DNA of 64,000 nt from Bacteroidota bacterium (GTDB taxonomy: Bacteria; Bacteroidota; Bacteroidia; 2-12-FULL-35-15): contig JAFLBF010000001.1 of NCBI GenBank assembly GCA_017303895.1, positions 496,001 to 560,000 on the forward strand. Direction: 5' to 3'. A model generated the notes under the pieces. The model was not told the origin of the DNA. It saw nothing but the letters and a program-made list of their open reading frames with translations, and made no database searches. The position numbers were made by a program, and so were the translations under genes. Of the stretch, positions 1-8,229 are shown in pieces (position 1 is the first letter of the stretch; each line of letters opens with the position of its first letter).

Positions 1-2
1 CT

Positions 3-1010
3 GAACGTAACAGACATCAAATTTTTGTTGAACCGGAAGGTTGGAATACGGTAGAAATTTATGTGAATGGATTCAGCACTTCCTTACCTGAAGATGTTCA
101 ATATATGGCATTGAAAAAAGTTCCGGGATTTGAGAATGTAAAAATGTTCCGTCCGGGCTATGCTATCGAATATGATTATTTTCCTCCTCAACAATTAGAT
201 CTTACATTAGAAACTAAGTTGGTGGAGAATTTATATTTTGCCGGCCAGATCAATGGAACAACTGGATATGAAGAAGCAGCTTGTCAGGGATTAATGGCGG
301 GCATTAATGCACACTTAAAGATCAATAAAAAGGAACCATTTATTCTGCAACGTTCAGAAGCATACATTGGAGTTTTGATTGATGACCTTGTAACCAAGGG
401 TACGGAAGAACCATATCGTATGTTTACTTCAAGAGCGGAGTATAGAATTTTGTTACGCCAGGATAATGCAGATATCCGTCTTACTCCTAAATCATTTGAA
501 TTAGGTTTGGCATCAAAAGAAAGATTAGATCGAGTAAATCAAAAGCAAAAGAACACTCAGGATATTATTAAATATTTCAAGAGTGAGAGTATTGATCCTT
601 CTGAAATAAACCCGGCTTTAGAAATTATTGGCTCCTCTCCTATTACTCAAAAGGTAAAAATGTTCGGAGTGTTAACGCGACCTACAATTACATTATTAGA
701 CTTTGCTTTGAACTCACCTAAAGTAAAAGAATTTATTTCTAACTATGATATGGAGAGTATTGAGCAGGCAGAAATATTAATGAAGTATGAGGGATATATT
801 TCTAAAGAAAATGAGATGGCCGATAAGCTAACTCGATTAGAAGATATTGTTCTGCATGATGATTTTGATTATAAGCGATTAACCTCTTTATCAGCAGAAG
901 CCAGGGAAAAGTTAACCAAGATCAAACCAAGAACCATTGGTCAAGCATCCAGGATCTCCGGAATTACCCCTTCGGATATTTCTATATTAATGGTTTATTT
1001 GGGTAGATAG
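3..1010 (+). CDS. mnmG: tRNA uridine-5-carboxymethylaminomethyl synthesis enzyme MnmG (GidA), C-terminal part
   Basis: MnmG works with the GTPase MnmE to install the carboxymethylaminomethyl group on wobble U34 of certain tRNAs, using FAD, NADH and a folate one-carbon donor. The reading frame is open to the left edge, so the N-terminal FAD-binding part lies outside the window. Visible hallmarks are the segment [20 protein letters not shown] at the edge, the FAD-site motif [18 protein letters not shown], and the family signature with [17 protein letters not shown], followed by the helical GidA-associated C-terminal domain. The apparent GTG start at 63 is internal and not the true start. The TAG stop (1008-1010) overlaps the first parS-like site. 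Identification is essentially certain. Confidence 0.96.
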   Translation, partial: ERNRHQIFVEPEGWNTVEIYVNGFSTSLPEDVQYMALKKVPGFENVKMFRPGYAIEYDYFPPQQLDLTLETKLVENLYFAGQINGTTGYEEAACQGLMAGINAHLKINKKEPFILQRSEAYIGVLIDDLVTKGTEEPYRMFTSRAEYRILLRQDNADIRLTPKSFELGLASKERLDRVNQKQKNTQDIIKYFKSESIDPSEINPALEIIGSSPITQKVKMFGVLTRPTITLLDFALNSPKVKEFISNYDMESIEQAEILMKYEGYISKENEMADKLTRLEDIVLHDDFDYKRLTSLSAEAREKLTKIKPRTIGQASRISGITPSDISILMVYLGR

Positions 1011-1024
1011 TTCCACGTGAAACA
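1009..1024. promoter_or_regulatory. parS-like ParB binding site 1
   Basis: The 16 bases AGTTCCACGTGAAACA match the bacterial parS consensus TGTTTCACGTGAAACA at 14 of 16 positions. The site overlaps the mnmG stop codon. It is the first of five such sites within about 1.1 kb. Confidence 0.75.
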
Positions 1025-1064
1025 AAAGCGCTGGGATAAATAATAAAGGCATACATATATATAA

Positions 1065-1080
1065 TGTTCCATGTGGAACA
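1065..1080. promoter_or_regulatory. parS-like ParB binding site 2
   Basis: The sequence TGTTCCATGTGGAACA is a palindrome except for the central step (ATGT instead of ACGT). It is one base from the GTTCCACGTGGAAC form of parS used in some bacteria. It sits in the short gap before the methyltransferase start at 1093. Confidence 0.7.
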
Positions 1081-1092
1081 TATTTAATTAAA

Positions 1093-1974
1093 ATGGAAAA
1101 ATTAGAAAATTGTCCAATCTGTAATTCGATTCAATTGAAACCACTTATGGTCTGTACCGACCATACTGTTTCACGTGAAACATTTAATATTGTCGAATGT
1201 GGTTCGTGTGGTTTTAAGTTTACAAATCCAAGACCAGAATCAAATCAATTGGGTAAATATTATAAGTCGGAGGAGTACGTTTCTCACTCCAATACCAAAA
1301 AAGGATTTATTAATTCAACCTATCAAACCGTTCGAAAATATACTTTATTAAAGAAGCTCCAGCTGATCTCTAAGTTTTATAAAACAGGATCTATTTTGGA
1401 TATTGGATGTGGAACAGGGGAGTTCTTAAATACATGTAAAAATGCTAAATGGAATACTACCGGAATAGAACCTGATAACGATGCAAGAAAAATGGCGATC
1501 GATAATTACGGTTTAAATGTATTAGAGGAATCGGAATTAGCCAACCTAAAAGATGAGAGTTTTGATATTATTTCCATGTGGCACGTTTTAGAACATGTAC
1601 CTAATTTAAATGAGCGAGTTCAGGAACTAAAGAGATTAATTAAACCGAATGGAGTGATCATTATTGCTGTGCCCAATTGTTCTTCTTTGGATGCGAAAAT
1701 ATATAAAGAGTATTGGGCAGCTTATGATGTTCCCCGACACCTATACCATTTTGTCCCTAAAGATATAGACACACTGTTTAAGAAATATGAAATGAACGTC
1801 TTTAGAATTTTGCCAATGATATTCGATTCTTTTTATGTTTCTATGCTCAGCGAAAAAATCAAAACGGGCAAAACAAATATTATAAGTTCCACGTGGAACG
1901 GACTTCGATCAAACATGTCTGCAATGAGATCCGGCAAAACATATTCAAGCCAGATCTATTTAATTCGGAAATAA
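1093..1974 (+). CDS. class I SAM-dependent methyltransferase with N-terminal zinc ribbon
   Basis: A 293-residue protein. The first 45 residues hold two Cys pairs (CPIC near residue 7, CGSCGF near 37) followed by NPRP, the small zinc-ribbon-like module found before many Methyltransf_23 domains. Residues about 100-200 form the methyltransferase core, with SAM motif I as ILDIGCGTGEFL, an acidic residue after TTGIEPD, and the later DIISMWHVLEHV motif. The substrate cannot be told from sequence; related proteins act on sugars, quinones or tRNA. It follows mnmG by 82 bases. Two parS-like sites lie inside the coding sequence (1167-1182 and 1885-1900), so part of its codon choice is constrained by DNA binding. 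The family call is firm, the substrate unknown. Confidence 0.88.
   Translation: MEKLENCPICNSIQLKPLMVCTDHTVSRETFNIVECGSCGFKFTNPRPESNQLGKYYKSEEYVSHSNTKKGFINSTYQTVRKYTLLKKLQLISKFYKTGSILDIGCGTGEFLNTCKNAKWNTTGIEPDNDARKMAIDNYGLNVLEESELANLKDESFDIISMWHVLEHVPNLNERVQELKRLIKPNGVIIIAVPNCSSLDAKIYKEYWAAYDVPRHLYHFVPKDIDTLFKKYEMNVFRILPMIFDSFYVSMLSEKIKTGKTNIISSTWNGLRSNMSAMRSGKTYSSQIYLIRK
1167..1182. promoter_or_regulatory. exact parS site (site 3) inside the methyltransferase gene
   Basis: TGTTTCACGTGAAACA is identical at all 16 positions to the parS consensus recognised by ParB/Spo0J and is a perfect palindrome. It encodes residues around TVSRET of the methyltransferase, so it is kept inside coding sequence. 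Confidence 0.92.
1885..1900. promoter_or_regulatory. parS-like site 4 inside the methyltransferase gene
   Basis: The sequence AGTTCCACGTGGAACG contains the perfect 14-base palindrome GTTCCACGTGGAAC at 1886-1899, the variant parS half-sites GTTCC/GGAAC around the ACGT core. Confidence 0.78.
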
Positions 1975-1994
1975 TTATATTAAATATAAATGAT

Positions 1995-2023
1995 AGCCGG
2001 TAGAATTTCTACCGGCTTTTTTA
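1995..2023 (+). terminator. Rho-independent terminator after the methyltransferase
   Basis: A 10-base-pair stem (1995-2004 with 2008-2017) with a three-base loop and a T-run lies 20 bases after the stop codon at 1974. It ends the mnmG-methyltransferase transcript. Confidence 0.85.
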
Positions 2024-2063
2024 TTGACTAATTTTTGGTGAAAATTTGAATGCTCAACTTGAA

Positions 2064-2079
2064 TGTTTCACATGGAACA
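2064..2079. promoter_or_regulatory. parS-like site 5
   Basis: TGTTTCACATGGAACA joins one half-site of each variant (TGTTTCA and TGGAACA) around a CACATG core. It lies at the start of the gene-free stretch. Confidence 0.65.
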
Positions 2080-2764
2080 ATTTTAATGTTCGAAATTAAA
2101 AATGATTAAATAATATCCCCCAATAGATATATTAAAACTAAATTTCAGGATCAAACATTGCAGAATTTATTTCAGCTTTTTTATTGATTAAAAAGAATAT
2201 ATGAAAAACGGAATTCCTGTTTAATTTTCTGAATAAAAAAACGGGGAGAATAATTCCGGCAAATTTGATCAAAAATTTATCTCCAAATTAAGAATGGAAT
2301 ATTTGGTTTGCTATTAGGTAAAATTTTGATAGTAAAAAAATGGTCGAAAAGAGGAATCAAAAATCATTAACTGAAATTAATTTCTGACATTAAAATTTTC
2401 GAAAAAATAAAGATCTTGAACTGCTCAGACTTTTTATTTTTCAAAAACGAAGAACAAGCAAGATCTTTTATCCGGGAAATTATTTTTTCGCTAAAATGAA
2501 TTTTAAATCAGAAAAACCGGGAAAACACTCTTTGGAAATCCAAAGGACCCATTTCGTTCAAAAAACAGCAGAGAAAAAGCGTTTTTGGGCGATTTAACAA
2601 ACAAACACCCTTCTAGAGTGTCGTATACTAAAAAGCAGAAAAAGTCGTCCAAATCAAACAAAAACAGCGCCCCCTGAAGCGCAATAACGGTGCACGTTTC
2701 GGGGATTTCTGCTGCTTTTTGATCAAAAATTTTAGAAAAAAAACGTTTTTTTCAGAACGACTGT
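2080..2764. other. long AT-rich gene-free stretch next to the parS cluster
   Basis: Between the terminator at 2023 and the promoter element at 2765 I find no credible gene; an 82-codon minus-strand frame at 2628-2876 has no family features and overlaps a real gene. There is no TTATCCACA-type DnaA box. The short repeat TTTGATCAAAAATTT occurs near 2265 and near 2718. This is the only interval over 300 bases in the window without a gene. Next to mnmG and parS sites, a structural role for the chromosome is possible but not shown. Confidence 0.4.
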
Positions 2765-2772
2765 TAATTTTG
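2765..2772 (+). promoter_or_regulatory. Bacteroidota -7 promoter element upstream of the DMT protein
   Basis: TAATTTTG fits the phylum's -7 consensus TAnnTTTG and lies 21 bases before the ATG at 2794. I see no convincing -33 TTTG at normal spacing. Confidence 0.5.
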
Positions 2773-2793
2773 GGAAAAATCTGAGAAAAACAT

Positions 2794-3162
2794 ATGAGAG
2801 GATTTTGGACAATTGTTCTGCTAGTTTTATCGAACACCTTTATGACCTTCGCCTGGTATGGGCATTTAAAATTCAAAGAAATGAAATGGTTCGAAAACCT
2901 TGGACTTATTTCTGTTGTTTTGATCAGCTGGGGAATAGCGCTGTTTGAATATTTTTTTCAAGTGCCGGCAAATAGATTAGGCTTCCGGGAGAACGGAGGG
3001 CCCTTCAGTCTGGTAGAGTTAAAGGTGATTCAAGAAGCGATTACACTTGTTGTTTTTGTGGCATTTACGCTCATTTTTTTCAAGAATGAAGAGCTGAAAT
3101 GGAACCATTTATTGGGTTTTGTTTTTCTCATTCTGGCCGTTTATTTTATATTTAAAAAATAA
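2794..3162 (+). CDS. DMT-family small membrane protein (DUF486)
   Basis: A 122-residue protein with four predicted membrane spans (about 5-20, 34-52, 82-98, 104-119). The order of features, WYGHLKFKE after the first span, FEYFFQVPANRLGF after the second and a basic end, is that of the DUF486 branch of the drug/metabolite transporter superfamily. No transported substrate is established for this branch. It begins a plus-strand unit of three genes; the next gene starts 16 bases after its stop. Confidence 0.85.
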   Translation: MRGFWTIVLLVLSNTFMTFAWYGHLKFKEMKWFENLGLISVVLISWGIALFEYFFQVPANRLGFRENGGPFSLVELKVIQEAITLVVFVAFTLIFFKNEELKWNHLLGFVFLILAVYFIFKK

Positions 3163-3178
3163 AAAATCACAAACCATT

Positions 3179-4336
3179 ATGGACATTTCACACATCCTGA
3201 ATCACCTCGGAGAAGACCGAGAAGAGTACTACGGAGCCGTAGCTCCACCGGTATTTCAAACCTCCAATTTTGCTTTCCGGTCGGTAGCAGAAATGAGAGA
3301 AAAACTCACAAAAGAATTAGAGAACCCCTTTTACACAAGAGGCTATAATCCAACCGTAGCAAGTCTTAGAAAGAAATTAGCCGCCTTGGAAGGAGCAGAG
3401 GACGCCCTCGTTTTTTCAAGTGGCAGTGCTGCTGTAGCAGCAGCCGTGATGAGCGTTGTAAAGGCGGGCGATCATGTGGTTTCTGTTAAAAAACCGTATA
3501 GCTGGACAAACAATTTGATCAGCAAATACCTTGCAAAATATGGCGTTACACACACATTCGTGGATGGAGGAGAGGCCATAAATTTCGAAAAGGCGATTCA
3601 GGAAAACACCAAACTGATCTATCTGGAAAGCCCGAATTCCTTGACATTTGAAATGCAAGACATTGAAGCGGTTGCTAAAATAGCAAAGGCGAAAGGCATC
3701 ACCACGATCATTGACAACAGCTATAACTCACCATTGAATCAAAACCCGATCAAAATGGGGGTTGACATTGTGGTGCATTCCGGAACAAAATACATTAGCG
3801 GACACAGCGATGTGGTGTGTGGTGTGGTGTGTGGCTCACACGAGCGGATCATGAAAATGTTTGCAGAAGAATACATGACCATTGGAAGTATAATTTCGCC
3901 TAATGATGCTGCCTTAATTTTACGAGGTTTAAGAACACTTGAGCTTCGAGTGAACAAAAGTGCCGACTCAGCAAAAAAAGTGGCTGATTTCGCAGAAAAC
4001 CACCCTAAAATCAAATCTGTTTACTACCCCTTCTCCTCAAAAAATCCGCAATTAGCCTTGGCTAAAAAACAAATGAAGCAGGGTGGAGGCCTCTTGTCCA
4101 TTGTTCTGGATGTGAAGGAAGAAAAACAAATGGAGATTTTTTGCGACAATTTAAAGCGTTTCCTGATGGCTACCTCCTGGGGTGGATATGAATCACTTGT
4201 GTTTCCATTTTGTGCATTAGCGGCCAGCAAAAGCTTCGAAAATCCATTGCCATGGAACATGGTGCGATTATACATCGGGTTGGAAGACCCCGATCTGTTG
4301 ATCGAGGACTTAAAACAGGCGCTGGATAAGATTTAA
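3179..4336 (+). CDS. PLP-dependent trans-sulfuration family enzyme (cystathionine/methionine gamma-lyase or synthase type)
   Basis: A 385-residue fold-type I PLP enzyme of the Cys/Met metabolism family. The Schiff-base lysine is K204 in SGTKYISGH, the pyridine-nitrogen aspartate is D179 in TIIDNSY, and the phosphate-binding Tyr/Arg pair is in FYTRGYNPT (residues 51-59). Members catalyse gamma-replacement or beta/gamma-elimination on sulfur amino acids. The active-site segment KPYSWT near 105 differs from the usual Tyr-Gly of classical cystathionine gamma-lyases, so the exact reaction is not assigned. The ATG at 3179 was chosen because an upstream in-frame start at 3119 would overlap the preceding gene and adds a non-homologous tail. 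Its stop overlaps the next start. Confidence 0.88.
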   Translation: MDISHILNHLGEDREEYYGAVAPPVFQTSNFAFRSVAEMREKLTKELENPFYTRGYNPTVASLRKKLAALEGAEDALVFSSGSAAVAAAVMSVVKAGDHVVSVKKPYSWTNNLISKYLAKYGVTHTFVDGGEAINFEKAIQENTKLIYLESPNSLTFEMQDIEAVAKIAKAKGITTIIDNSYNSPLNQNPIKMGVDIVVHSGTKYISGHSDVVCGVVCGSHERIMKMFAEEYMTIGSIISPNDAALILRGLRTLELRVNKSADSAKKVADFAENHPKIKSVYYPFSSKNPQLALAKKQMKQGGGLLSIVLDVKEEKQMEIFCDNLKRFLMATSWGGYESLVFPFCALAASKSFENPLPWNMVRLYIGLEDPDLLIEDLKQALDKI

Positions 4337-5061
4337 TGCTTATGAAGCTCCCGGATCGCCAACAAATACAAGCGGCACTAAAAGCCATTCTGAAAAGGAT
4401 CGTGATCTTTTTTGGTGCAGTTTTTCTATTTCTTTGGATCCTGTCGTTCACCGACATTCCTTACTACGCCTACCATTCGCTTGGTACTTCAGGAAAAAAA
4501 TTGCAAAAGGAGCCCGGTCTCATTGTTTTGCTTGGAGGTAGCGGAATGCCAAGTCCGGATGGATTCATGCGTTGTTATTATACCTCAAATGCAGCGAAGA
4601 AACATGTAAACGCCAAGATTGTTATTGCTTTGCCCTTCAACGAAAAGGATAGCCTCTGGCAGTTAAAAATGATGGCAAATGAATTGATCTTGCATGGTGT
4701 TGATTCTTCCAGAATAAGCTTCGAACCAAGGGGTTTTAACACACACTCTCAAGCGGAGAACATTGCGCACGATCGGGAGCAAGATAAAAGTAATTTGTCG
4801 GTTTTGCTTATTACATCGCCTGAACACATGTTCAGGGCGCTAAAAACCTTTCAAAAGCTAGGGTTTAAAGAAGTAGGAGGGGAGGCAACATTTGAAATTC
4901 CGCCTGATGAAGAAAAGATAAAACAAAAAGGAAACGAAGAAAAGACCGAAGTAGAAAACCTATCCTTGCGCTATAACATGTGGAGTTATCTCAATTATGA
5001 ACTGCTTGTTTTGCGCGAATACACTGCTATTGCGTATTATTGGGTAAAGGGTTGGATATAA
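4336..5061 (+). CDS. YdcF/SanA-like DUF218 membrane-anchored protein
   Basis: A 241-residue protein with one N-terminal membrane span (about 18-36) and a periplasmic DUF218 domain. Family marks are LIVLLGGSGMPSPDG near 55 and the helix-strand pattern ending in EPRGFNTHSQAENIAH and LLITSPEHMFRA. DUF218 proteins (SanA, ElyC, YdcF of E. coli) are linked to envelope integrity, but their chemistry is unsettled. The ATG overlaps the TAA of the PLP enzyme (TAATG), implying coupled translation; a second Met two codons later is equally possible. Confidence 0.82.
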   Translation: MLMKLPDRQQIQAALKAILKRIVIFFGAVFLFLWILSFTDIPYYAYHSLGTSGKKLQKEPGLIVLLGGSGMPSPDGFMRCYYTSNAAKKHVNAKIVIALPFNEKDSLWQLKMMANELILHGVDSSRISFEPRGFNTHSQAENIAHDREQDKSNLSVLLITSPEHMFRALKTFQKLGFKEVGGEATFEIPPDEEKIKQKGNEEKTEVENLSLRYNMWSYLNYELLVLREYTAIAYYWVKGWI

Positions 5062-5092
5062 AAAAAGAGCGCCATCTGACGCTCTTTTTTTT
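5061..5092. terminator. bidirectional terminator between convergent genes
   Basis: An 11-base-pair stem (5061-5071 with 5080-5090) with A-run and T-run flanks lies between the convergent stops at 5061 and 5101. It can serve both the plus-strand unit and the minus-strand sigma-factor operon. Confidence 0.85.
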
Positions 5093-5100
5093 ATATCGTT

Positions 5101-6456
5101 TTATTTTTGGATAATCACTTTCCTGCTACTAACTCCTGCAGAACCGTGTAGTTTTATAAAATATACCCCGCTGTAAAGTCGCTGTGTATCAAAGAAAGCA
5201 ATGGTTGTACCTTGATATAAATAATTGCTTTGAACCAGTTTTCCTGTAACATCAAATAGCTCAACAAGTAAATTTTCTTTGTTCATTCCATTTATTTGAA
5301 CCGCAATAAAATCATTGGCCGGGTTGGGATAAACATTCACCTCAAACGAATCATTTGTGGCCTCAGAAATGCTTGTTGCGGGAGCGTTGTAGGTGGTAGT
5401 GCTTTCGGAAATTGATGTAACCTTTGCGGCAGTTTTTACACCATAAAATGTTGGACCAACAGCATAGGGATATGCTGAATTCCAATTGGCATCAACCGTT
5501 GCAAAATAGCAATAGATACCTGCGGGATATTCCGGTGTTACACAAAAACGACCATTGTGTTCATCTAAATAATCAGATGCTGTTGGTGAAGTAAACTGAT
5601 AATCTTCTTTGAAATACCCCAAAGGATATGTGCTGCTAACCGCTGGTCCTGCTGTAACTGTTGCTCCTGTGTAGTAAGTTGTTCTTGTTGTAATGTTTCT
5701 TAGTGTCCAACTCGATTTCATTCTCACGATCCCGCCTGTTCCGTCTGCATTTTTGTATCCATAGGCACCGTAAATCGGAAATCCATCATAAGCAAACCCA
5801 ATAAGTGGCGAATGCTGTGTGCTGTCTATCACATAAAGCCCATCAGAATCATACAGATTACAGATGGTAGAGATCACATTCTGATCAAGTTTGTAAGCAC
5901 TTGGATTTTGGTGGTGATGGTAATTTCCCATTGCCGGATGACCCTTTGAACAGTCAAACCCCGGTTTCTCTGCAACTACCGCATCTCTATTCCAAACCCC
6001 ATCGCCTGTTCCGCCAAGCGGCCCACCAGCAAGCGCACCAGTTGAGTTTTTCCAGGAAACGCCATCGCGATAATCAAAAAGAGCAACACCATTCACAAAA
6101 ACACCAATATTGCCCATTGTTGTTGCTGTTGGCGTTCCTGTATTTTGAACAGGGTTTAATGGAAACTTAAAGATCGCGTTCTGGTTGCTTGCCAAAGACG
6201 GGTTTCCGTCTAAAAATGGTCCTGTTATATAAGCGGGAATACCCTTGGTTGAAACATAAACCCAGTTTGTTGAATATTGAACCGTTTGAACATTCGCAAG
6301 AACGTTGTCGTTGATAGGGGTTGAGTTTCCGCTCACATAATGGCGTCCCATAATATTGGTGGTGTTTTGCATCCACCCGGTAATTGCCGGGTTGGTTTGC
6401 GCCTGAGCCACAATGTTTGTTATCAGGGTAGCCAGAAATAGTCCTTTTAATTTCAT
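5101..6456 (-). CDS. YHYH-domain protein with T9SS type A sorting domain
   Basis: A 451-residue secreted protein. It has a signal peptide (LKGLFLATLITNIVAQAQ), a YHYH domain with GNYHHHQNP near residue 180 and GFAYDGFPIYGAYGY near 220, and a C-terminal type A sorting domain (VYPNPANDF to the last residues RKVIIQK) that targets proteins through the type IX system to the surface. The YHYH domain is His-rich and of unknown function. The ATG at 6456 starts directly at the signal peptide; an upstream in-frame start at 6501 would add 15 unlikely residues. It is the last gene of the sigma-factor operon, 41 bases after the di-heme enzyme, so a shared role in metal or redox handling is inferred. Confidence 0.85.
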   Translation of the reverse strand: MKLKGLFLATLITNIVAQAQTNPAITGWMQNTTNIMGRHYVSGNSTPINDNVLANVQTVQYSTNWVYVSTKGIPAYITGPFLDGNPSLASNQNAIFKFPLNPVQNTGTPTATTMGNIGVFVNGVALFDYRDGVSWKNSTGALAGGPLGGTGDGVWNRDAVVAEKPGFDCSKGHPAMGNYHHHQNPSAYKLDQNVISTICNLYDSDGLYVIDSTQHSPLIGFAYDGFPIYGAYGYKNADGTGGIVRMKSSWTLRNITTRTTYYTGATVTAGPAVSSTYPLGYFKEDYQFTSPTASDYLDEHNGRFCVTPEYPAGIYCYFATVDANWNSAYPYAVGPTFYGVKTAAKVTSISESTTTYNAPATSISEATNDSFEVNVYPNPANDFIAVQINGMNKENLLVELFDVTGKLVQSNYLYQGTTIAFFDTQRLYSGVYFIKLHGSAGVSSRKVIIQK

Positions 6457-6497
6457 ATTTATAATGTTGATTTTTAAGTATAGACGATTCTCTTTTA

Positions 6498-7532
6498 TCA
6501 ATCCTTCGCAGGATAAGAAAAAAAAATTTTTGGGTATGAAAAGCGTTTGTCAAAAAGAAAGGTTTTGTCTGTTAATGTTAATAGAAAAGCAATGATATCA
6601 ACCCGCTCCTCTGATGTGATCTTTATTGGGTTCAGCAGTTCTTTTGAAAGTGTTGGGCCTTGTGTTATCCCATTGCTATAGTGCTTCAACACCTCTGATA
6701 ATTTTTTTAATCGCCCATCATGCATATAGGGATAAGAGAATTCAATGTTTCGAAGTGTTGGCACCTTAAACAAAAGAGAGTCTTTGGCGTTTTGTGTGAT
6801 CGCATACCGCCCTTTATCCATGAGCGTTGTGTCAAGAGGTAAGCCGTTGTTTTCAAAACGATCATTTGTAAAGAGGGGTTCTGTATGACAAGAGGAGCAA
6901 TGTTTTTTGAATAAGCTGTAGCCCCTGTTTTCCTGATCGCTAAAACTGGCTTCTTTTCTCATAACGCTATCGTATTTCGAGTTGGAGGAAACAAGCGTTA
7001 ACATGAATTGCGAGATCGCTTTTAGTGTTCTTTCTCCTGTAATGACAGAGTCGCCAAAAGCTTTATAGAAAAGATTTTGATACAAACGGGTCGAACTTAA
7101 TTTTTTTACTACCGAGGAAATATTTTCATCCATTTCGAGCGGATTGCTAATAGGAGCAAGGGCCTGCGCCTCAATGTGGTTGACGGCTCCGTCCCACATA
7201 AACAAGCTCTGCCAGGCCAGGTTCATAAGAGCGGGAGAGTTTCTTTTCCCGATCCGGTCGTCTATCCCATGGCTTAGCGCATGGTCAACATGTGTGAATG
7301 CTGTATATTGAGAGTGACAACTTGCGCAGGAAACACTGTTGTTTCTGGACAGGATCTGATCATAAAACAAAGCCCTTCCAAGCTCAACCGTTTCTTTTGA
7401 CAATGGTTTTTTTGAAAAGTCGTACCGTGGTTTTGGCCAGCCCTTGGGAACTTCAAAAAGAGAATCGCCAGCGATCTGAAACCCCGCTAAAACGATCGAT
7501 AAAAAAAGAAAAACAAGGAGCTTCGTTTTCAT
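6498..7532 (-). CDS. MbnH/MauG-like di-heme cytochrome c peroxidase family protein
   Basis: A 344-residue periplasmic protein with a signal peptide and two c-type heme motifs, CASCH at 69-73 and CSSCH at 212-216. The segment NPLEM near 130 and FSYPYMHDGR at 265-274 are standard for bacterial di-heme peroxidases and their MauG/MbnH relatives. The start overlaps the stop of the MbnP-like gene by four bases (ATGA). In the known MbnP/MbnH pair the di-heme enzyme oxidises a tryptophan of MbnP to kynurenine. The placement here makes an MbnH-like role more likely than simple peroxide removal, but sequence alone does not decide it. Confidence 0.9.
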   Translation of the reverse strand: MKTKLLVFLFLSIVLAGFQIAGDSLFEVPKGWPKPRYDFSKKPLSKETVELGRALFYDQILSRNNSVSCASCHSQYTAFTHVDHALSHGIDDRIGKRNSPALMNLAWQSLFMWDGAVNHIEAQALAPISNPLEMDENISSVVKKLSSTRLYQNLFYKAFGDSVITGERTLKAISQFMLTLVSSNSKYDSVMRKEASFSDQENRGYSLFKKHCSSCHTEPLFTNDRFENNGLPLDTTLMDKGRYAITQNAKDSLLFKVPTLRNIEFSYPYMHDGRLKKLSEVLKHYSNGITQGPTLSKELLNPIKITSEERVDIIAFLLTLTDKTFLFDKRFSYPKIFFSYPAKD

Positions 7533-8227
7533 GGTTCTTTTACAATAAAGCTCTTATCTAAAAGTTTGGAAAACGAAGTCGCGTTTTGAGATGGCGACAT
7601 AATGTTCGCTTCTTTGTCAAGTTGAACGTGATCGAAGATCGTCTTAAGTTCCAGCACAATAAATGCTTTTGAAGATCCACCTACTTTTAACGAGACCTCC
7701 CGTATGCAGCTGTAGGGATGGGCGTAGCCGCCAATGTGATAGATGAATTCTTTTTTAGGGTTTGTACATTGTTTAGAGTTTCCCTCCAGCTTGAAATTAA
7801 TGTACCCGCTTTGCCAGGTCCAATACATGCCCTTTGTCGGATCCAGGTCGCCACCAAGAACCCCGGAAACATTGGTTGTGCTGTCTATTCCCAGATCAAA
7901 ACGGATTTCATCATAAACAACATTCTTATGGATGGGAATAATAATGGAGGTTGAGTTGGTGTCTGAGGCATCGATCAGGTGTGCTAAAGCAGTATCCTGA
8001 GCCACTATTGTTCCACTGGAAAACAATCGAATGTGAGAGACATAATATTTTAAAACATTTATCTTGAGATCTTTTGCTGTGTTTATTGCCACTCCGGAGT
8101 CTGATACAATAAACCTCTTACCATCATACTGATGCTGAAAGGAAATAGAAACAAAGCCCCCTTTTTGAGCACAAGCAAAGAAGGTAAAAAGAAAGAGTTG
8201 AACAAGTGTAATATAGAACCTTAACAA
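7529..8227 (-). CDS. MbnP-like (methanobactin partner family) exported protein
   Basis: A 232-residue protein. After a hydrophobic leader ending FFACAQ (a possible lipobox, Cys19) comes an MbnP-type beta-sandwich: KYYVSHIRLFS near 60-70, DEIRFDLGIDSTTNVSG at 106-122, then GGDLDPTKGMYWTWQSGYINF at 125-145. MbnP of methanotrophs binds copper and is modified on tryptophan by MbnH. Here the only two tryptophans are W136 and W138, both in the conserved segment. Translation must start at TTG (8227), as the upstream frame is closed two codons earlier or overlaps the preceding gene. It lies two bases after the metal-sensor-like gene and overlaps the di-heme gene. Confidence 0.86.
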   Translation of the reverse strand: MLRFYITLVQLFLFTFFACAQKGGFVSISFQHQYDGKRFIVSDSGVAINTAKDLKINVLKYYVSHIRLFSSGTIVAQDTALAHLIDASDTNSTSIIIPIHKNVVYDEIRFDLGIDSTTNVSGVLGGDLDPTKGMYWTWQSGYINFKLEGNSKQCTNPKKEFIYHIGGYAHPYSCIREVSLKVGGSSKAFIVLELKTIFDHVQLDKEANIMSPSQNATSFSKLLDKSFIVKEP

Positions 8228-8229
8228 GA

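Noticed and set aside
2080-2764. Gene-free stretch called as oriC
   Set aside because: Without DnaA boxes or skew data the call is not supported; kept only as a question.
2628-2876. 82-codon minus-strand frame
   Set aside because: Overlaps the DMT gene start on the other strand, has no signal peptide or domain, and its composition mirrors the AT-rich gap.
4250-4262. CCATGGAACATGG near the end of the PLP enzyme gene as a further parS-like site
   Set aside because: Lacks the left half-site and the central CG; too many mismatches to parS.
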